Source of the DNA: Mycobacterium sp. DL440
GTDB taxonomy: Bacteria > Actinomycetota > Actinomycetes > Mycobacteriales > Mycobacteriaceae
Direction of reading: 5' to 3'
Assembly: GCF_011745145.1 (NCBI RefSeq)
Contig: NZ_CP050191.1
Location: 4,419,327 to 4,483,326, forward strand
Length of the DNA stretch: 64,000 nt
Part shown: in pieces, positions 42,978 through 52,423 of the stretch
How positions within the stretch are numbered: position 1 is the stretch's first letter
Layout: the number at the start of each line of letters is the position of its first letter
Program-made: the position numbers and the translations under genes
Notes under the pieces: model-generated
Seen by the model: the letters and a program-made list of their open reading frames with translations, nothing else
What the model was told of the DNA's origin: nothing
Database searches by the model: none

Positions 42978-43717
42978 GAAATCTCCTTGGCGTCAGCGAA
43001 CGTCATCTGCACATTGCGAACCGAACTGGACAACATCGCCCGTTTGGGCAGTCCCAGGGCCGCCAGTTCTTCGGCGTACGGGTGGTCACCGAGCCGGACC
43101 CGGGCCCCGCCCGGCCGATAGCGCACGCCGGAATTCCGCATCGTGCCTTCGGTTTCGCGCAGCACCCCGTCGAGGTGGGAGAAGGTCGACTGCACCTGTG
43201 GTTTGGCGGTGAACCGGGATGGAACGGGAAGCCCGGGTTTGAAGTCCATCCCCACCGCCAGCTTGCCGTCGATACTCACATCGAAGCTGAACGGCCTACC
43301 GTCACGAACGGTAAAGTCCGCCAAGACTTTCGGATAGCCCCAGATCTGCCGGCCGGCTGCCAGGGTGAACTCCCCGTCGACCGGCAGGTGATGCACGAAA
43401 GCGCCGGCCGAACCAAGGCCGCGCAGCCCGGCCTCCTGCGAGCCGGGCCGGTTCACCATGACGTTGGTGCCGTATTCCAGATACGGTCCGAGGTCGCCGT
43501 CGACGTAGTGCATCAGCATCAGCACGACGATCGCCCGCTGCGGCCTGCGCCGGTAGACCTGCAGACCGCTGTAGTCGATCATCCGCTGCGCGGCGCCGGC
43601 GTCCACCGAGAACATCGCCATGTGCTGTTCGGCGGTGCGAATCTGCACCGGCATGGTCAGCACGGTGCCGGCGACGGTGTGCTGCGAGGGCCCGGAAGTT
43701 GGCGCGCTGTGACTCAC
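42974..43717 (-). CDS. Acetoacetate decarboxylase family protein (Rv3519-like)
   Basis: A 247-aa protein with the acetoacetate decarboxylase fold. GRQIWGYPKVLADF contains the Lys that aligns with the Schiff-base Lys of that family, and the adjacent second Lys of the classic enzyme is replaced by Val. DYSGLQVYRRRP and LGPYLEYGTNVMV are further family segments. It overlaps the cyp142 start and is co-transcribed with it. In M. tuberculosis the similar Rv3519 lies next to cyp142 but, by its name, on the other strand. The reaction is unknown; a role in side-chain metabolism is suggested by context only. Confidence 0.75.
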   Translation of the reverse strand: MSHSAPTSGPSQHTVAGTVLTMPVQIRTAEQHMAMFSVDAGAAQRMIDYSGLQVYRRRPQRAIVVLMLMHYVDGDLGPYLEYGTNVMVNRPGSQEAGLRGLGSAGAFVHHLPVDGEFTLAAGRQIWGYPKVLADFTVRDGRPFSFDVSIDGKLAVGMDFKPGLPVPSRFTAKPQVQSTFSHLDGVLRETEGTMRNSGVRYRPGGARVRLGDHPYAEELAALGLPKRAMLSSSVRNVQMTFADAKEIS

Positions 43718-43727
43718 GCCATAAATC

Positions 43728-43741
43728 TAGAACCTCGAGTA
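43728..43741. promoter_or_regulatory. Degenerate KstR-like half site before the decarboxylase-family gene
   Basis: TAGAACCTCGAGTA keeps TnnAAC and the final A of the KstR consensus but has CGA where GTT is expected. It sits 11 bp upstream of the ATG at 43717, where an operator for the decarboxylase-cyp142 pair would be expected. Confidence 0.3.
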
Positions 43742-43764
43742 GACACATCGCAAGGAAGTGTCTA
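43740..43764 (-). terminator. Hairpin after the F420-type oxidoreductase gene
   Basis: Perfect 7-bp arms TAGACAC/GTGTCTA with an 11-base loop lie 5 bp past the minus-strand stop at 43770. It may end that transcript or act as an operator for the next gene. Confidence 0.45.
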
Positions 43765-43769
43765 GTCGT

Positions 43770-44801
43770 TCAGACGAGAGCGGCAAGATCCTTGATCTGC
43801 TCGACCGAGCGAGCCCCGACCACCATCATGGTCACGCCCGAAGCCTCCCAGGCCTTGATCTGCTCTTTGACGTAGTCGAGGTTACCGACGATCGCGGAGT
43901 CATCGACCAATTCGTCGGGGATGATCTTGGCGGCTTCGTCTTTCCGGTCATTGCGGAAAAGCCGGGTGACGTCGTCGACGACCTCGGCATATCCCATCCG
44001 CCGGTAGACCTCGGCGTGGAAGTTGGTGTCCTCCGAACCCATCCCACCCATGTACAGCGCCAGGTGCGGCTTCATCAGCTCCATGATCGCCGGCCGGTCG
44101 TCGGTCACCACGACCTGCGCGGTGGCACAGATCTCGAAGGTCTCCCGGGTGCGCCGAGCACCCGGCCGGGCGAATCCCTCATCGAGCCATTCGTTGTACA
44201 TACCGGCGATGCGCGGCGAGTAGAAGATCGGCAGCCAGCCATCGGCAATCTCGGCGGCCATCGCGACGTTCTTGGGCCCTTCGGCACCCAGCATCACCGG
44301 GATGTCGGCACGCAGCGGATGGGTGATCGGCTTGAGGTTCTTGCCCAGCCCGGTGGTGCCCTCGCCGGTCAGCGGCAACGGGTAATGCGGGCCGTCGCTA
44401 CGCACTGGGGCCTCCCGCGCCCAGACCTGACGCAGGATGTCGATGTACTCGCGGGTGCGGGCCAGCGGCTTCGGGAACTTCGCGCCGTACCAACCCTCGA
44501 CCACCTGCGGGCCGGAGACGCCGAGCCCGAGGATGTGGCGGCCGCCGGACAGGTGATCCAGTGTCAGCGCAGCCATCGCGCAGGCGGTCGGGGTACGGGC
44601 GGACATCTGGATGACCGAGGTCCCCAGCCGCATGCGGGTGGTTTCCCGGCCCCACCAGGCCAGCGGGGTGTAGGCATCCGAGCCCCACGCCTCGGCGGTG
44701 AAGACGGTGTCGAAGTCCTCCGCCTCGGCGGCGGCGACAAGTTCGGCGTGGTTGGTCGGCGGCTGGGCGCCCCAATATCCGAGTTGAAGACCCAACTTCA
44801 T
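43770..44801 (-). CDS. LLM-class F420-dependent oxidoreductase (Rv3520c-like)
   Basis: The ATG at 44801 follows GGAAAGGCGAG and gives 343 aa, close to Rv3520c (347 aa); the upstream frame extension is rejected. It is a luciferase-like TIM barrel: GLQLGYWGAQPP, TVFTAEAWGSDAY, GTSVIQMSARTP, and ILGLGVSGPQVVEGWYG. Such enzymes use coenzyme F420, which mycobacteria make. They reduce or oxidise alcohols or enones. It diverges from the DUF35-ltp4-ltp3 operon across a KstR site 36-49 bp upstream, so sterol-linked expression is likely. Confidence 0.9.
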   Translation of the reverse strand: MKLGLQLGYWGAQPPTNHAELVAAAEAEDFDTVFTAEAWGSDAYTPLAWWGRETTRMRLGTSVIQMSARTPTACAMAALTLDHLSGGRHILGLGVSGPQVVEGWYGAKFPKPLARTREYIDILRQVWAREAPVRSDGPHYPLPLTGEGTTGLGKNLKPITHPLRADIPVMLGAEGPKNVAMAAEIADGWLPIFYSPRIAGMYNEWLDEGFARPGARRTRETFEICATAQVVVTDDRPAIMELMKPHLALYMGGMGSEDTNFHAEVYRRMGYAEVVDDVTRLFRNDRKDEAAKIIPDELVDDSAIVGNLDYVKEQIKAWEASGVTMMVVGARSVEQIKDLAALV

Positions 44802-44836
44802 TAGCTCGCCTTTCCACACACGGTTGAAACCATTCT

Positions 44837-44850
44837 TAGAACCTGTTCTA
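44837..44850. promoter_or_regulatory. KstR operator between the LLM gene and the DUF35-ltp operon
   Basis: TAGAACCTGTTCTA is a perfect, nearly symmetric TnnAACnnGTTnnA match. It ends only 9 bases before the rightward GTG at 44860, suggesting leaderless or very short-leader transcription of that operon. Confidence 0.92.
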
Positions 44851-44859
44851 CTCGATGCT

Positions 44860-45870
44860 GTGACCACAGGCCAAAGCAGCCCGGTGCAGATCGACAAGCA
44901 TGAGCGGCCCCTCTCGGCGCCGCTGAAGCTCTCATTCGACTACACCCGTTCAGTCGGACCGCTCCTGTCCCAGTTCTTCACCGCACTACGTGATCGACGC
45001 ATCGTCGGCGTACGCGGGTCGGATGGTCGGGTGCACGTACCACCCGCTGAGTATGACCCGATTACCTACGCGGCTTTGACCGAGGTCGTGCCCGTCAGCG
45101 CGGTCGGCACTGTGCAGTCCTGGACCTGGCAGTCGACGCCGCTCGGGGGTCAGCCACTGGACCGGCCGTTCGCCTGGGCGCTGATCAAACTCGACGGCGC
45201 GGACACCGCGCTGCTGCACGCCGTGGATGCCCCCGAGGGCACGCTGAAAAGTGGCGACCGCGTGCATGCCCACTGGATCGACGAGCCGGTCGGCGCGATC
45301 ACCGATATCGCCTATTTCTTGCCCGGCGATACCGAAGAATCCGTGGAAGCATCGTCCAGTCCCGACGACCGCGAGCCGGTCACGGTGCAGGTGACGCCCA
45401 GCTTCATCGAGATCCAGCACACCGCATCCCTGCCCGAGACCACGTTCCTCAAGGCTCTCGAAGAAGGCAAGCTGCTCGGCGGCCGGACCAAGAAGGGCCG
45501 AGACGGCCAGCCCGGCAAGGTCTACTTCCCGCCGAAGGAAGCCGATCCCGCGACCGGGTTGGCGCTCGACGAGTTCATCGAGCTGCCGGACCAGGGCACG
45601 GTCACCACGTTCGCGATCATCAACATCCCGTTCTCCGGCCAGCGCATCAAGCCGCCCTATGTCGCGGCGTACGTGCTGCTCGACGGCGCCGACATCCCGT
45701 TCCTGCACCTGGTAACCGAGATCGACCCGGCGGACGTGCGGATGGGTATGCGCGTGCAAGCCGTGTGGAAGCCCCGCGAGGAATGGGGCCTGGGTATCGA
45801 CAACATCGACTACTTCAAGCCAACCGGCGAACCCGACGCCGACTACGACTCCTACAAGCACCACCTGTAA
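44860..45870 (+). CDS. Tandem DUF35 OB-fold protein, Ltp partner (Rv3521-like)
   Basis: The GTG at 44860 gives 336 aa; an upstream TTG/ATG extension would run through the KstR operator and is rejected. Two similar halves each carry the DUF35-type pattern (FFTALRDRRIVGVRGSDGRVHVPP and FLKALEEGKLLGGRTKKGRDG) followed by an OB-fold strand set. DUF35 proteins pair with thiolase-like aldolases such as Ltp2. No cysteine is present anywhere, so the zinc-ribbon ligands usual for DUF35 are missing from both halves. It heads a five-gene operon with ltp4 and ltp3 and is probably their structural partner. Confidence 0.85.
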   Translation: MTTGQSSPVQIDKHERPLSAPLKLSFDYTRSVGPLLSQFFTALRDRRIVGVRGSDGRVHVPPAEYDPITYAALTEVVPVSAVGTVQSWTWQSTPLGGQPLDRPFAWALIKLDGADTALLHAVDAPEGTLKSGDRVHAHWIDEPVGAITDIAYFLPGDTEESVEASSSPDDREPVTVQVTPSFIEIQHTASLPETTFLKALEEGKLLGGRTKKGRDGQPGKVYFPPKEADPATGLALDEFIELPDQGTVTTFAIINIPFSGQRIKPPYVAAYVLLDGADIPFLHLVTEIDPADVRMGMRVQAVWKPREEWGLGIDNIDYFKPTGEPDADYDSYKHHL

Positions 45871-45880
45871 AGGCCTGCAA

Positions 45881-46935
45881 ATGACTGATATCGCAGTGGT
45901 GGGCTTCGCGCACGCGCCCCACGTCCGTCGCACCGACGGCACTACCAATGGCGTCGAAATGCTGATGCCGTGTTTCCACAAGCTCTATGAAGAACTCGGC
46001 CTCAAGCAGACCGATATCGGATTCTGGTGCTCGGGCTCTTCGGATTACCTTGCCGGCCGCGCATTTTCGTTCATCTCCGCGATCGACTCGATCGGCGCGA
46101 TCCCGCCGATCAACGAGTCGCACGTCGAGATGGACGCGGCCTGGGCGTTGTACGAGGCCTACATCAAGCTGTTGACGGGCCAGGTGGAGACCGCGCTGGT
46201 GTACGGCTTCGGCAAGTCGTCCGCCGGCACGTTGCGCCGGGTGCTGGCCATGCAGACCGACCCCTACACCGTCGGGCCGCTCTGGCCGGACTCGGTGTCG
46301 ATGGCAGGCCTGCAGGCGCGGGCCGGCCTGGATGCCGGCAAGTGGACCGCCGAGCAGATGGCTCAGGTGGCGCTGGATTCCTTTGCCGCGGCCGGTCGTA
46401 CCGATAACGTGGCAGTAACCGGGACCATCAGCGACCTACTGGCCCAACCGTTCTTCGCAGACCCGCTGCGCCGTCACGACATCGCCCCGATCACCGACGG
46501 TGCGTCCGCGATCGTGCTGGCCGCCGGCGACAGGGCCCGCGAACTCCGCGAGAACCCGGCCTGGATCACCGGTTTCGAGCACCGGATCGAGACGCCGATC
46601 CTGGGTGCGCGGGACCTGACCACCTCGCCCTCGACTGCTGCGTCGGCCAAGGTGGCCACCGGTGGCGACGCGGGCTCGATCGACATCGCGGAAATCTACG
46701 CCCCGTTCACCCACCAGCAACTGATCCTCGCCGAGGCGATCGGGCTGGGTTCGTCGACGAAGGTCAATCCGTCTGGCGGCGCCCTTGCCGCCAACCCGAT
46801 GTTCTCGGCCGGACTGGAACGCATCGGTTTCGCCGCGCAGCACATTTTCGACGGTTCTGCGCAGCGCGTCCTGGCGCATGCCACGAGCGGCCCTGCGCTG
46901 CAACAGAATCTCGTCGCGGTCCTGGAGGGCAAATA

Positions 46936-46936
<1 letters not shown>
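45881..46936 (+). CDS. ltp4: Thiolase-fold steroid side-chain aldolase Ltp4
   Basis: A 351-aa thiolase-superfamily protein of the sterol carrier/lipid-transfer type, 354 aa in Rv3522. The N-terminal segment (TDIAVVGFAHAPHVRR) and the C-terminal IDIAEIYAPFTHQQLILAEAIGLG are typical of the Ltp group. Ltp3 and Ltp4 of Rhodococcus are reported to be needed for degradation of C24-branched sterol side chains, acting as retro-aldolases (recalled, not checked here). It follows the DUF35 gene by 10 bases, and its stop overlaps the ltp3 ATG. Confidence 0.9.
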
Positions 46937-48113
<1,177 letters not shown>

Positions 48114-48117
<4 letters not shown>

Positions 48118-48998
48118 CCATGAAGTACACCCTGAGCGTGGCCATGGGCCCGCTCGAGCATCTGACCGGATTGGCCCGCACCGCAGAGGAAGTCGGGTTC
48201 GATTCGATCGCGCTGCCCGACTCGCTGTTCTACATGGAGAAGCAGGCCGCGGACTATCCGTACACCCCCGACGGGTCCCGGATGTGGAATGCCGAGACCC
48301 CATGGGTGGACCCGCTGATCGCAGCGGCGTCGATGGGTGCGGCGACCTCGACGTTGCGGTTCTACACCAACGTCATGAAGCTCGGCTCGCGTAACCCGCT
48401 GCTGCTGGCCCGCCAGGTCGGTTCGGTGGCCAACCTGACCAACAACCGGTTCGGGTTCGGCGTCGGAATCGGCTGGGCACCAGAGGAATTTGAGTGGTGC
48501 GGGGTGCCGTTCGCCAAGCGTGGCGCGCGCGTAGACGAGATGATCGAGGTGCTCAAGCTCGTGCTCGGCGGTGGCATGGTCGAGTTCCACGGCGAGTTCT
48601 ACGATTTCGAACGCCTGCAGATGAGCCCGGCACCGTCGGAGCCCGTGCCGTTCTACGTCGGCGGGCACACCCCGGTGGCCCTCAAGCGGGCGGCACGGGT
48701 CGGTGACGGCTGGACCAGCGCGATGATGACGTGCACACAGCTGGGCGAGACGGTGGCGGCGATCAATACGCTGCGGAGCGAATATGGCCGGGCCGATGTG
48801 CCTTTCGAGTTCCAGGCGGTGTGCATCGACAAGTTCGACCTCGACGGGCACCGCGAGCTGGCCGCCGCCGGCATCACCGACAACATCGTGATCCCGTGGA
48901 TGCTCGAGGGCCTGGGCTTCGATGCTCCGTTGGAGAAGAAGCAGGATTCACTCAAGCGGTTCGCCGACACCTACATCCGCTCCGGCTGGCAGGACTGA
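48114..48998 (+). CDS. LLM-class F420-dependent oxidoreductase, TIGR03619-like
   Basis: The ATG at 48114 overlaps the ltp3 stop, giving 294 aa. It has the luciferase-like barrel: MKYTLSVAMGP, GFDSIALPDSLFY, RFGFGVGIGWAPEEFEWCGVPF, and YVGGHTPVALKRAARVGDGW. It is distinct from the other LLM enzyme that diverges from this operon. It probably uses F420 as cofactor in the same side-chain branch. The sequence does not reveal whether it reduces a double bond or oxidises an alcohol. It is followed after one base by an NTF2-like gene. Confidence 0.86.
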
Positions 48999-48999
48999 G

Positions 49000-49419
49000 A
49001 TGGCCATCACCAACCCTGAGCATCCAGCCCACCTGGCCGGCAAGCGATCCCGGGACGCGGTGGCCGCTCGGGACAAGCAGGCCTGGCTGGACAATTTCGC
49101 CGACGACGCGATCGTGCAGGACCCCATCGGGCCGTCGTTCTTCGACCCCGAAGGCAATGGTCACCGGGGCAAGGAAGCCATCGCCGCGTTCTGGGACAAG
49201 GCCATCGCCCCGACCGACAACCTCAAGTTCAACTTCGTCGACACGTTCCAGTGCGGCAACGAGGAAGCCAACGTCGGCAGCATCGTCACCACCATGGGCG
49301 GGCACCGGATCACCACCCCGGGTGTGTTCACCTACCGCGTGAACGACGAAGGTCAGATGGTCGCGCTGCGGGCCTTCTGGGAAGTGGACCGCGCGAGCGC
49401 GGAGAAGATCGAAGGCTAG
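49000..49419 (+). CDS. NTF2-fold, ketosteroid-isomerase-like protein
   Basis: The ATG at 49000 lies one base past the previous stop, giving 139 aa. FADDAIVQDPIG resembles the FADDATVEDPVG of steroid delta-isomerase, keeping the Asp that serves as catalytic base there, and VALRAFWE matches the last strand. The second acid residue of the isomerase (Asp99) does not appear to be kept. It may be a dehydratase, isomerase or binding protein acting on steroid CoA esters in the ltp operon. It is last in the operon and ends 29 bases before the convergent gamma-carbonic anhydrase gene. Confidence 0.75.
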   Translation: MAITNPEHPAHLAGKRSRDAVAARDKQAWLDNFADDAIVQDPIGPSFFDPEGNGHRGKEAIAAFWDKAIAPTDNLKFNFVDTFQCGNEEANVGSIVTTMGGHRITTPGVFTYRVNDEGQMVALRAFWEVDRASAEKIEG

Positions 49420-49447
49420 CCAGCGCTCACGCGGCGGCGAAGGGTAG

Positions 49448-49972
49448 CTAGAGCTCGGCGAGCCCCGACAGGTAACGCTGGGCCAGCTCCCGGTACGCCG
49501 CCGGATTGCTCTGCACCCAGGTCTGTGCGCCGGTGCCCGCGATGGGTCCGCGGATCTTTGCGGGCGCGCCGGTGACCAACACCTCGTCGGGAATCTTGGT
49601 GCCCCCGACCACCAGGGAATGTGCCGCGATCAGGCTGCGTCGCCCGATGACCGCCCCGTCGAGCACCGTGCAGTGGTTGGCGATCAGTGCCTCCTCGCCC
49701 ACGTGTGCGCCGTGCACTACGCACATGTGGGCCACGGTCGCGCCGGGCCCGATGTCGACGGGGATTCCCGGTGGCGCGTGCAGCACAGACCCGTCCTGGA
49801 CGTTGGCGCCCTCACGGATGACGATCGGGGCGAAGTCGCCTCGCAGCACGGTGTTGAACCACACCGAGGCTCCCGCCTCGACAGTCACGTCGCCGATCAA
49901 AGTCGCCGTCGGGGCCACGAAAGCACTTGGGTCGACCACGGGCGAGCGGCCCTCGAACGAATACAGCGGCAT
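49448..49972 (-). CDS. Gamma-carbonic anhydrase-like hexapeptide protein (Rv3525c-like)
   Basis: The ATG at 49972 (MPLYSFEG) gives 174 aa, the length of Rv3525c, and removes an implausible 62-residue extension. Left-handed beta-helix hexapeptide repeats (VAPTATLIGDVTVEAGASVWFNT) carry the zinc His set typical of gamma-carbonic anhydrases: His in VLHAPPG and two in VAHMCVVHGAH. Function as a carbonic anhydrase or as an acyl-CoA-linked thioesterase has been discussed for related proteins. It diverges from the lipoprotein-like gene and converges on the ltp operon. No KstR site precedes it. Confidence 0.86.
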   Translation of the reverse strand: MPLYSFEGRSPVVDPSAFVAPTATLIGDVTVEAGASVWFNTVLRGDFAPIVIREGANVQDGSVLHAPPGIPVDIGPGATVAHMCVVHGAHVGEEALIANHCTVLDGAVIGRRSLIAAHSLVVGGTKIPDEVLVTGAPAKIRGPIAGTGAQTWVQSNPAAYRELAQRYLSGLAEL

Positions 49973-50033
49973 CGTCCACATATACCGCAGGAAACTGGCG
50001 TCAGCGCGACGACGCGTACCCTGAACAGTAACT

Positions 50034-50669
50034 ATGTCGCTCACGACAACAACCCGCCCCAAGTTCTTGCTCACCATCGGCCTTGCCACGGCCATCGTCG
50101 GCACGGCCGCAGCGTGCTCTCCAGCCGCTGATTCACCGAGTACGCCGTGGGTGGCCACGCCGTCCCCGTCGTCCTCTGCCGCAGCGCCGAAATCATCGAA
50201 ACCGGAGGCATCCGACTACAGCCACCTGCTGCTGCAGGCCGAAGATGTCAGCATTCCGCCGGACACGTTCACCGCGCGGTCGAGCAACGTCAATCCCGAT
50301 GGTCAGTCCGGAGCCAGCGCGTTGTTCGTCAACGCCGACGACACCAGGGCGATCGCCGACACGATCCTGATCTACCCGGATGCCGCGACCGCCTCCGCGA
50401 CCCTCAAGCAGGCGTCCGCGGCCGTCAGCACGATGGTGACCGGCGGGCAACCGCAACCGGTGCCCGTGGGTTCGAACGGCACCGTCATCGCGGGGACCGC
50501 GCCCGACGGCTCCAAGGCGGTGACGCTGCTGATGTACACCCAGGGGCGCGCGGTGGTGCGCCTCGAGTTCGACAGCAACCCTGACGATCCGGTGCCACCG
50601 CAGACGGTGGCCAGCGTCGGACGCATGCAACAGATTGCTCTGCGAATCGGCCTTCCGGAGCGCGAGTAA
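50034..50669 (+). CDS. Probable lipoprotein, unknown function
   Basis: A 211-aa protein with an N-terminal hydrophobic signal (FLLTIGLATAIVGTAAACS). The Cys is placed as in a lipoprotein, although the lipobox AAAC lacks the usual Leu. A Ser/Pro/Ala linker follows, then a soluble domain with ILIYPDAATASATL and TLLMYTQGRAVVRLEFDS that resembles sensor-type or substrate-binding mycobacterial lipoproteins. It occupies the place of Rv3524 in M. tuberculosis, but I cannot confirm homology. The start is poorly supported by a ribosome site. A KstR operator for kshA lies just past its stop. Confidence 0.65.
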   Translation: MSLTTTTRPKFLLTIGLATAIVGTAAACSPAADSPSTPWVATPSPSSSAAAPKSSKPEASDYSHLLLQAEDVSIPPDTFTARSSNVNPDGQSGASALFVNADDTRAIADTILIYPDAATASATLKQASAAVSTMVTGGQPQPVPVGSNGTVIAGTAPDGSKAVTLLMYTQGRAVVRLEFDSNPDDPVPPQTVASVGRMQQIALRIGLPERE

Positions 50670-50733
50670 CCCCCGTTCACGATGGGTATGCCCCAGGTCA
50701 CGCCTTAATTATTGCCAGAAGGCCGCAAAAAAC

Positions 50734-50747
50734 TGTAACGTGTTCTA
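50734..50747. promoter_or_regulatory. KstR operator upstream of kshA
   Basis: TGTAACGTGTTCTA is a perfect TnnAACnnGTTnnA match, 30 bp before the kshA GTG. It lies in a 108-bp gap that otherwise holds only the promoter. Confidence 0.9.
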
Positions 50748-50777
50748 GTTAGAGAGCACCGATACGGGAGGCCCACC

Positions 50778-51938
50778 GTGACTACCGAACATGCCGGCAT
50801 CAGAGAGATCGACACCGGCGCCCTGCCAGACCGCTACGCGCGGGGTTGGCACTGCCTGGGACCGGTCAAGGATTTCCGCGACGGTCAGCCACACTCTGTT
50901 GAGGCATTCGGCACCAAGCTGGTTGTATTCGCCGATTCCGAAGGCGACCTGAAGGTCCTCGACGGGTACTGCCGGCACATGGGCGGCGACCTGTCGCAGG
51001 GAACCATCAAGGGCGACACCGTCGCCTGCCCGTTCCACGACTGGCGCTGGGGCGGCGACGGCAAGTGCAAGCTCGTCCCCTACGCCAAGCGCACCCCGCG
51101 GCTGGCCCGCACCCGGGCCTGGCACACCGACGTGCGCGGCGGCCTGCTGTTCGTCTGGCACGACCACGAGGGCAACGACCCGCAGCCCGAGGTCCAGATC
51201 CCGGAGATCCCCGAGGCGGCCAGCGACGACTGGACCGAGTGGCAGTGGAACTCGATGTTGATCGAGGGCAGCAACTGCCGCGAGATCATCGACAACGTCA
51301 CCGACATGGCGCACTTCTTCTACATCCACTACGGTCTGCCGACGTACTTCAAGAACGTCTTCGAGGGCCACATCGCCTCGCAGTACCTGCACAACGTGGG
51401 CCGTCAGGACATCGGCGGCATGGGCACCCAGTACGGGGAGTCCCACCTGGATTCCGAAGCCTCCTACTTCGGCCCGTCGTTCATGATCAACTGGCTGCAC
51501 AACAACTACGCCGGTTACAAGGCCGAGTCGATCCTGATCAACTGCCACTACCCCGTGAGCCAGGACGCATTCATGCTGCAGTGGGGCGTCATCGTCGAAA
51601 AGCCCAAAGGCATGGACGAAAAGACCACCCAGAAGCTGGCCAACGCGATGACCGAGGGCGTCAGCCAGGGCTTCATGCAGGACGTCGAGATCTGGAAGCA
51701 CAAGACCCGCATCGACAACCCCCTGCTGGTCGAAGAGGATGGCGCCGTCTACCAGATGCGCCGCTGGTACCAGCAGTTCTACGTCGACGTCGCCGATGTG
51801 ACGCCGGACATGACCGACCGCTTCGAGATGGAGATCGACACCACCGCGGCCAACGAGAAGTGGCATGTGGAGGTTGAGGAGAACCTGAGGATCCAGGCCG
51901 AGCAGAAGTCGGCCGAGAAAGAAACAGCGCAGTCCTGA
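50778..51938 (+). CDS. kshA: 3-ketosteroid 9alpha-hydroxylase, oxygenase subunit
   Basis: A 386-aa Rieske oxygenase starting at GTG, the same length as Rv3526. The Rieske site is Cys65-x-His67 and Cys84-x2-His87 (GYCRHMGG, CPFHDW). The mononuclear iron site includes DNVTDMAHFFYIHYG. KshA with its reductase KshB hydroxylates C9 of 3-ketosteroids, which breaks ring B and opens the ring system. No kshB is in the window. The gene ends by overlapping the next start by one base. It is directly controlled by the operator at 50734. Confidence 0.97.
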   Translation: MTTEHAGIREIDTGALPDRYARGWHCLGPVKDFRDGQPHSVEAFGTKLVVFADSEGDLKVLDGYCRHMGGDLSQGTIKGDTVACPFHDWRWGGDGKCKLVPYAKRTPRLARTRAWHTDVRGGLLFVWHDHEGNDPQPEVQIPEIPEAASDDWTEWQWNSMLIEGSNCREIIDNVTDMAHFFYIHYGLPTYFKNVFEGHIASQYLHNVGRQDIGGMGTQYGESHLDSEASYFGPSFMINWLHNNYAGYKAESILINCHYPVSQDAFMLQWGVIVEKPKGMDEKTTQKLANAMTEGVSQGFMQDVEIWKHKTRIDNPLLVEEDGAVYQMRRWYQQFYVDVADVTPDMTDRFEMEIDTTAANEKWHVEVEENLRIQAEQKSAEKETAQS

Positions 51939-52420
51939 TGACGACACGCAACGAGCGGAGCCAGGCCCCCGATGTCGAGGACCTGGCCCGCTCGATGCTG
52001 TTGCTGCACGGCGCGCATGACGATGACGATCATCACGCCGGCAGCGGCAGCAGTGCGGGTTCATCGTCCGGGTCATGGTCCAAGGCACCGGATTTCGCGT
52101 CCGATCCGCAACGCGCCGCCGCGGTCCGCGAGTCCAGCGCACGCGACCGCGAGCGCTACCTGACCTCAGGCCTGGTGTCGGTGGACTGCCGGTTCTGCCA
52201 CGTGGCGGTCCAGGTGAAGAAGCTCAGCGCGGAACACACTTCGGTGCAGTGGAATTCCGAGGCGGTGCAGCGCTGTGCGACTTTCGAGGAGATCCGTTCC
52301 ACCGGTGGGGATCCGGCCCGGGTCCGGTCATGCCCGCGACTGACCGACAGCATCAAACATGCGGTGGCCGAAGGGTGCCTGGAGGAAGTGTCCTCCGCCC
52401 CCTCTCCCGGCGACGGCTGA
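51938..52420 (+). CDS. Hypothetical protein coupled to kshA (Rv3527-like)
   Basis: A 160-aa protein whose ATG overlaps the kshA TGA. The N-terminal part is unusual: a His/Asp cluster (HGAHDDDDHHAG) then a Gly/Ser run (SGSSAGSSSGSW). The second half has a Cys pair, CRFC, followed by further Cys in RCATF, RSCPR and EGC. Together these suggest metal binding, possibly assisting the oxygenase's iron centres (inference). Rv3527 is a hypothetical of similar size in the same place. No catalytic motifs are recognised. Confidence 0.78.
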   Translation: MTTRNERSQAPDVEDLARSMLLLHGAHDDDDHHAGSGSSAGSSSGSWSKAPDFASDPQRAAAVRESSARDRERYLTSGLVSVDCRFCHVAVQVKKLSAEHTSVQWNSEAVQRCATFEEIRSTGGDPARVRSCPRLTDSIKHAVAEGCLEEVSSAPSPGDG

Positions 52421-52423
52421 TTT

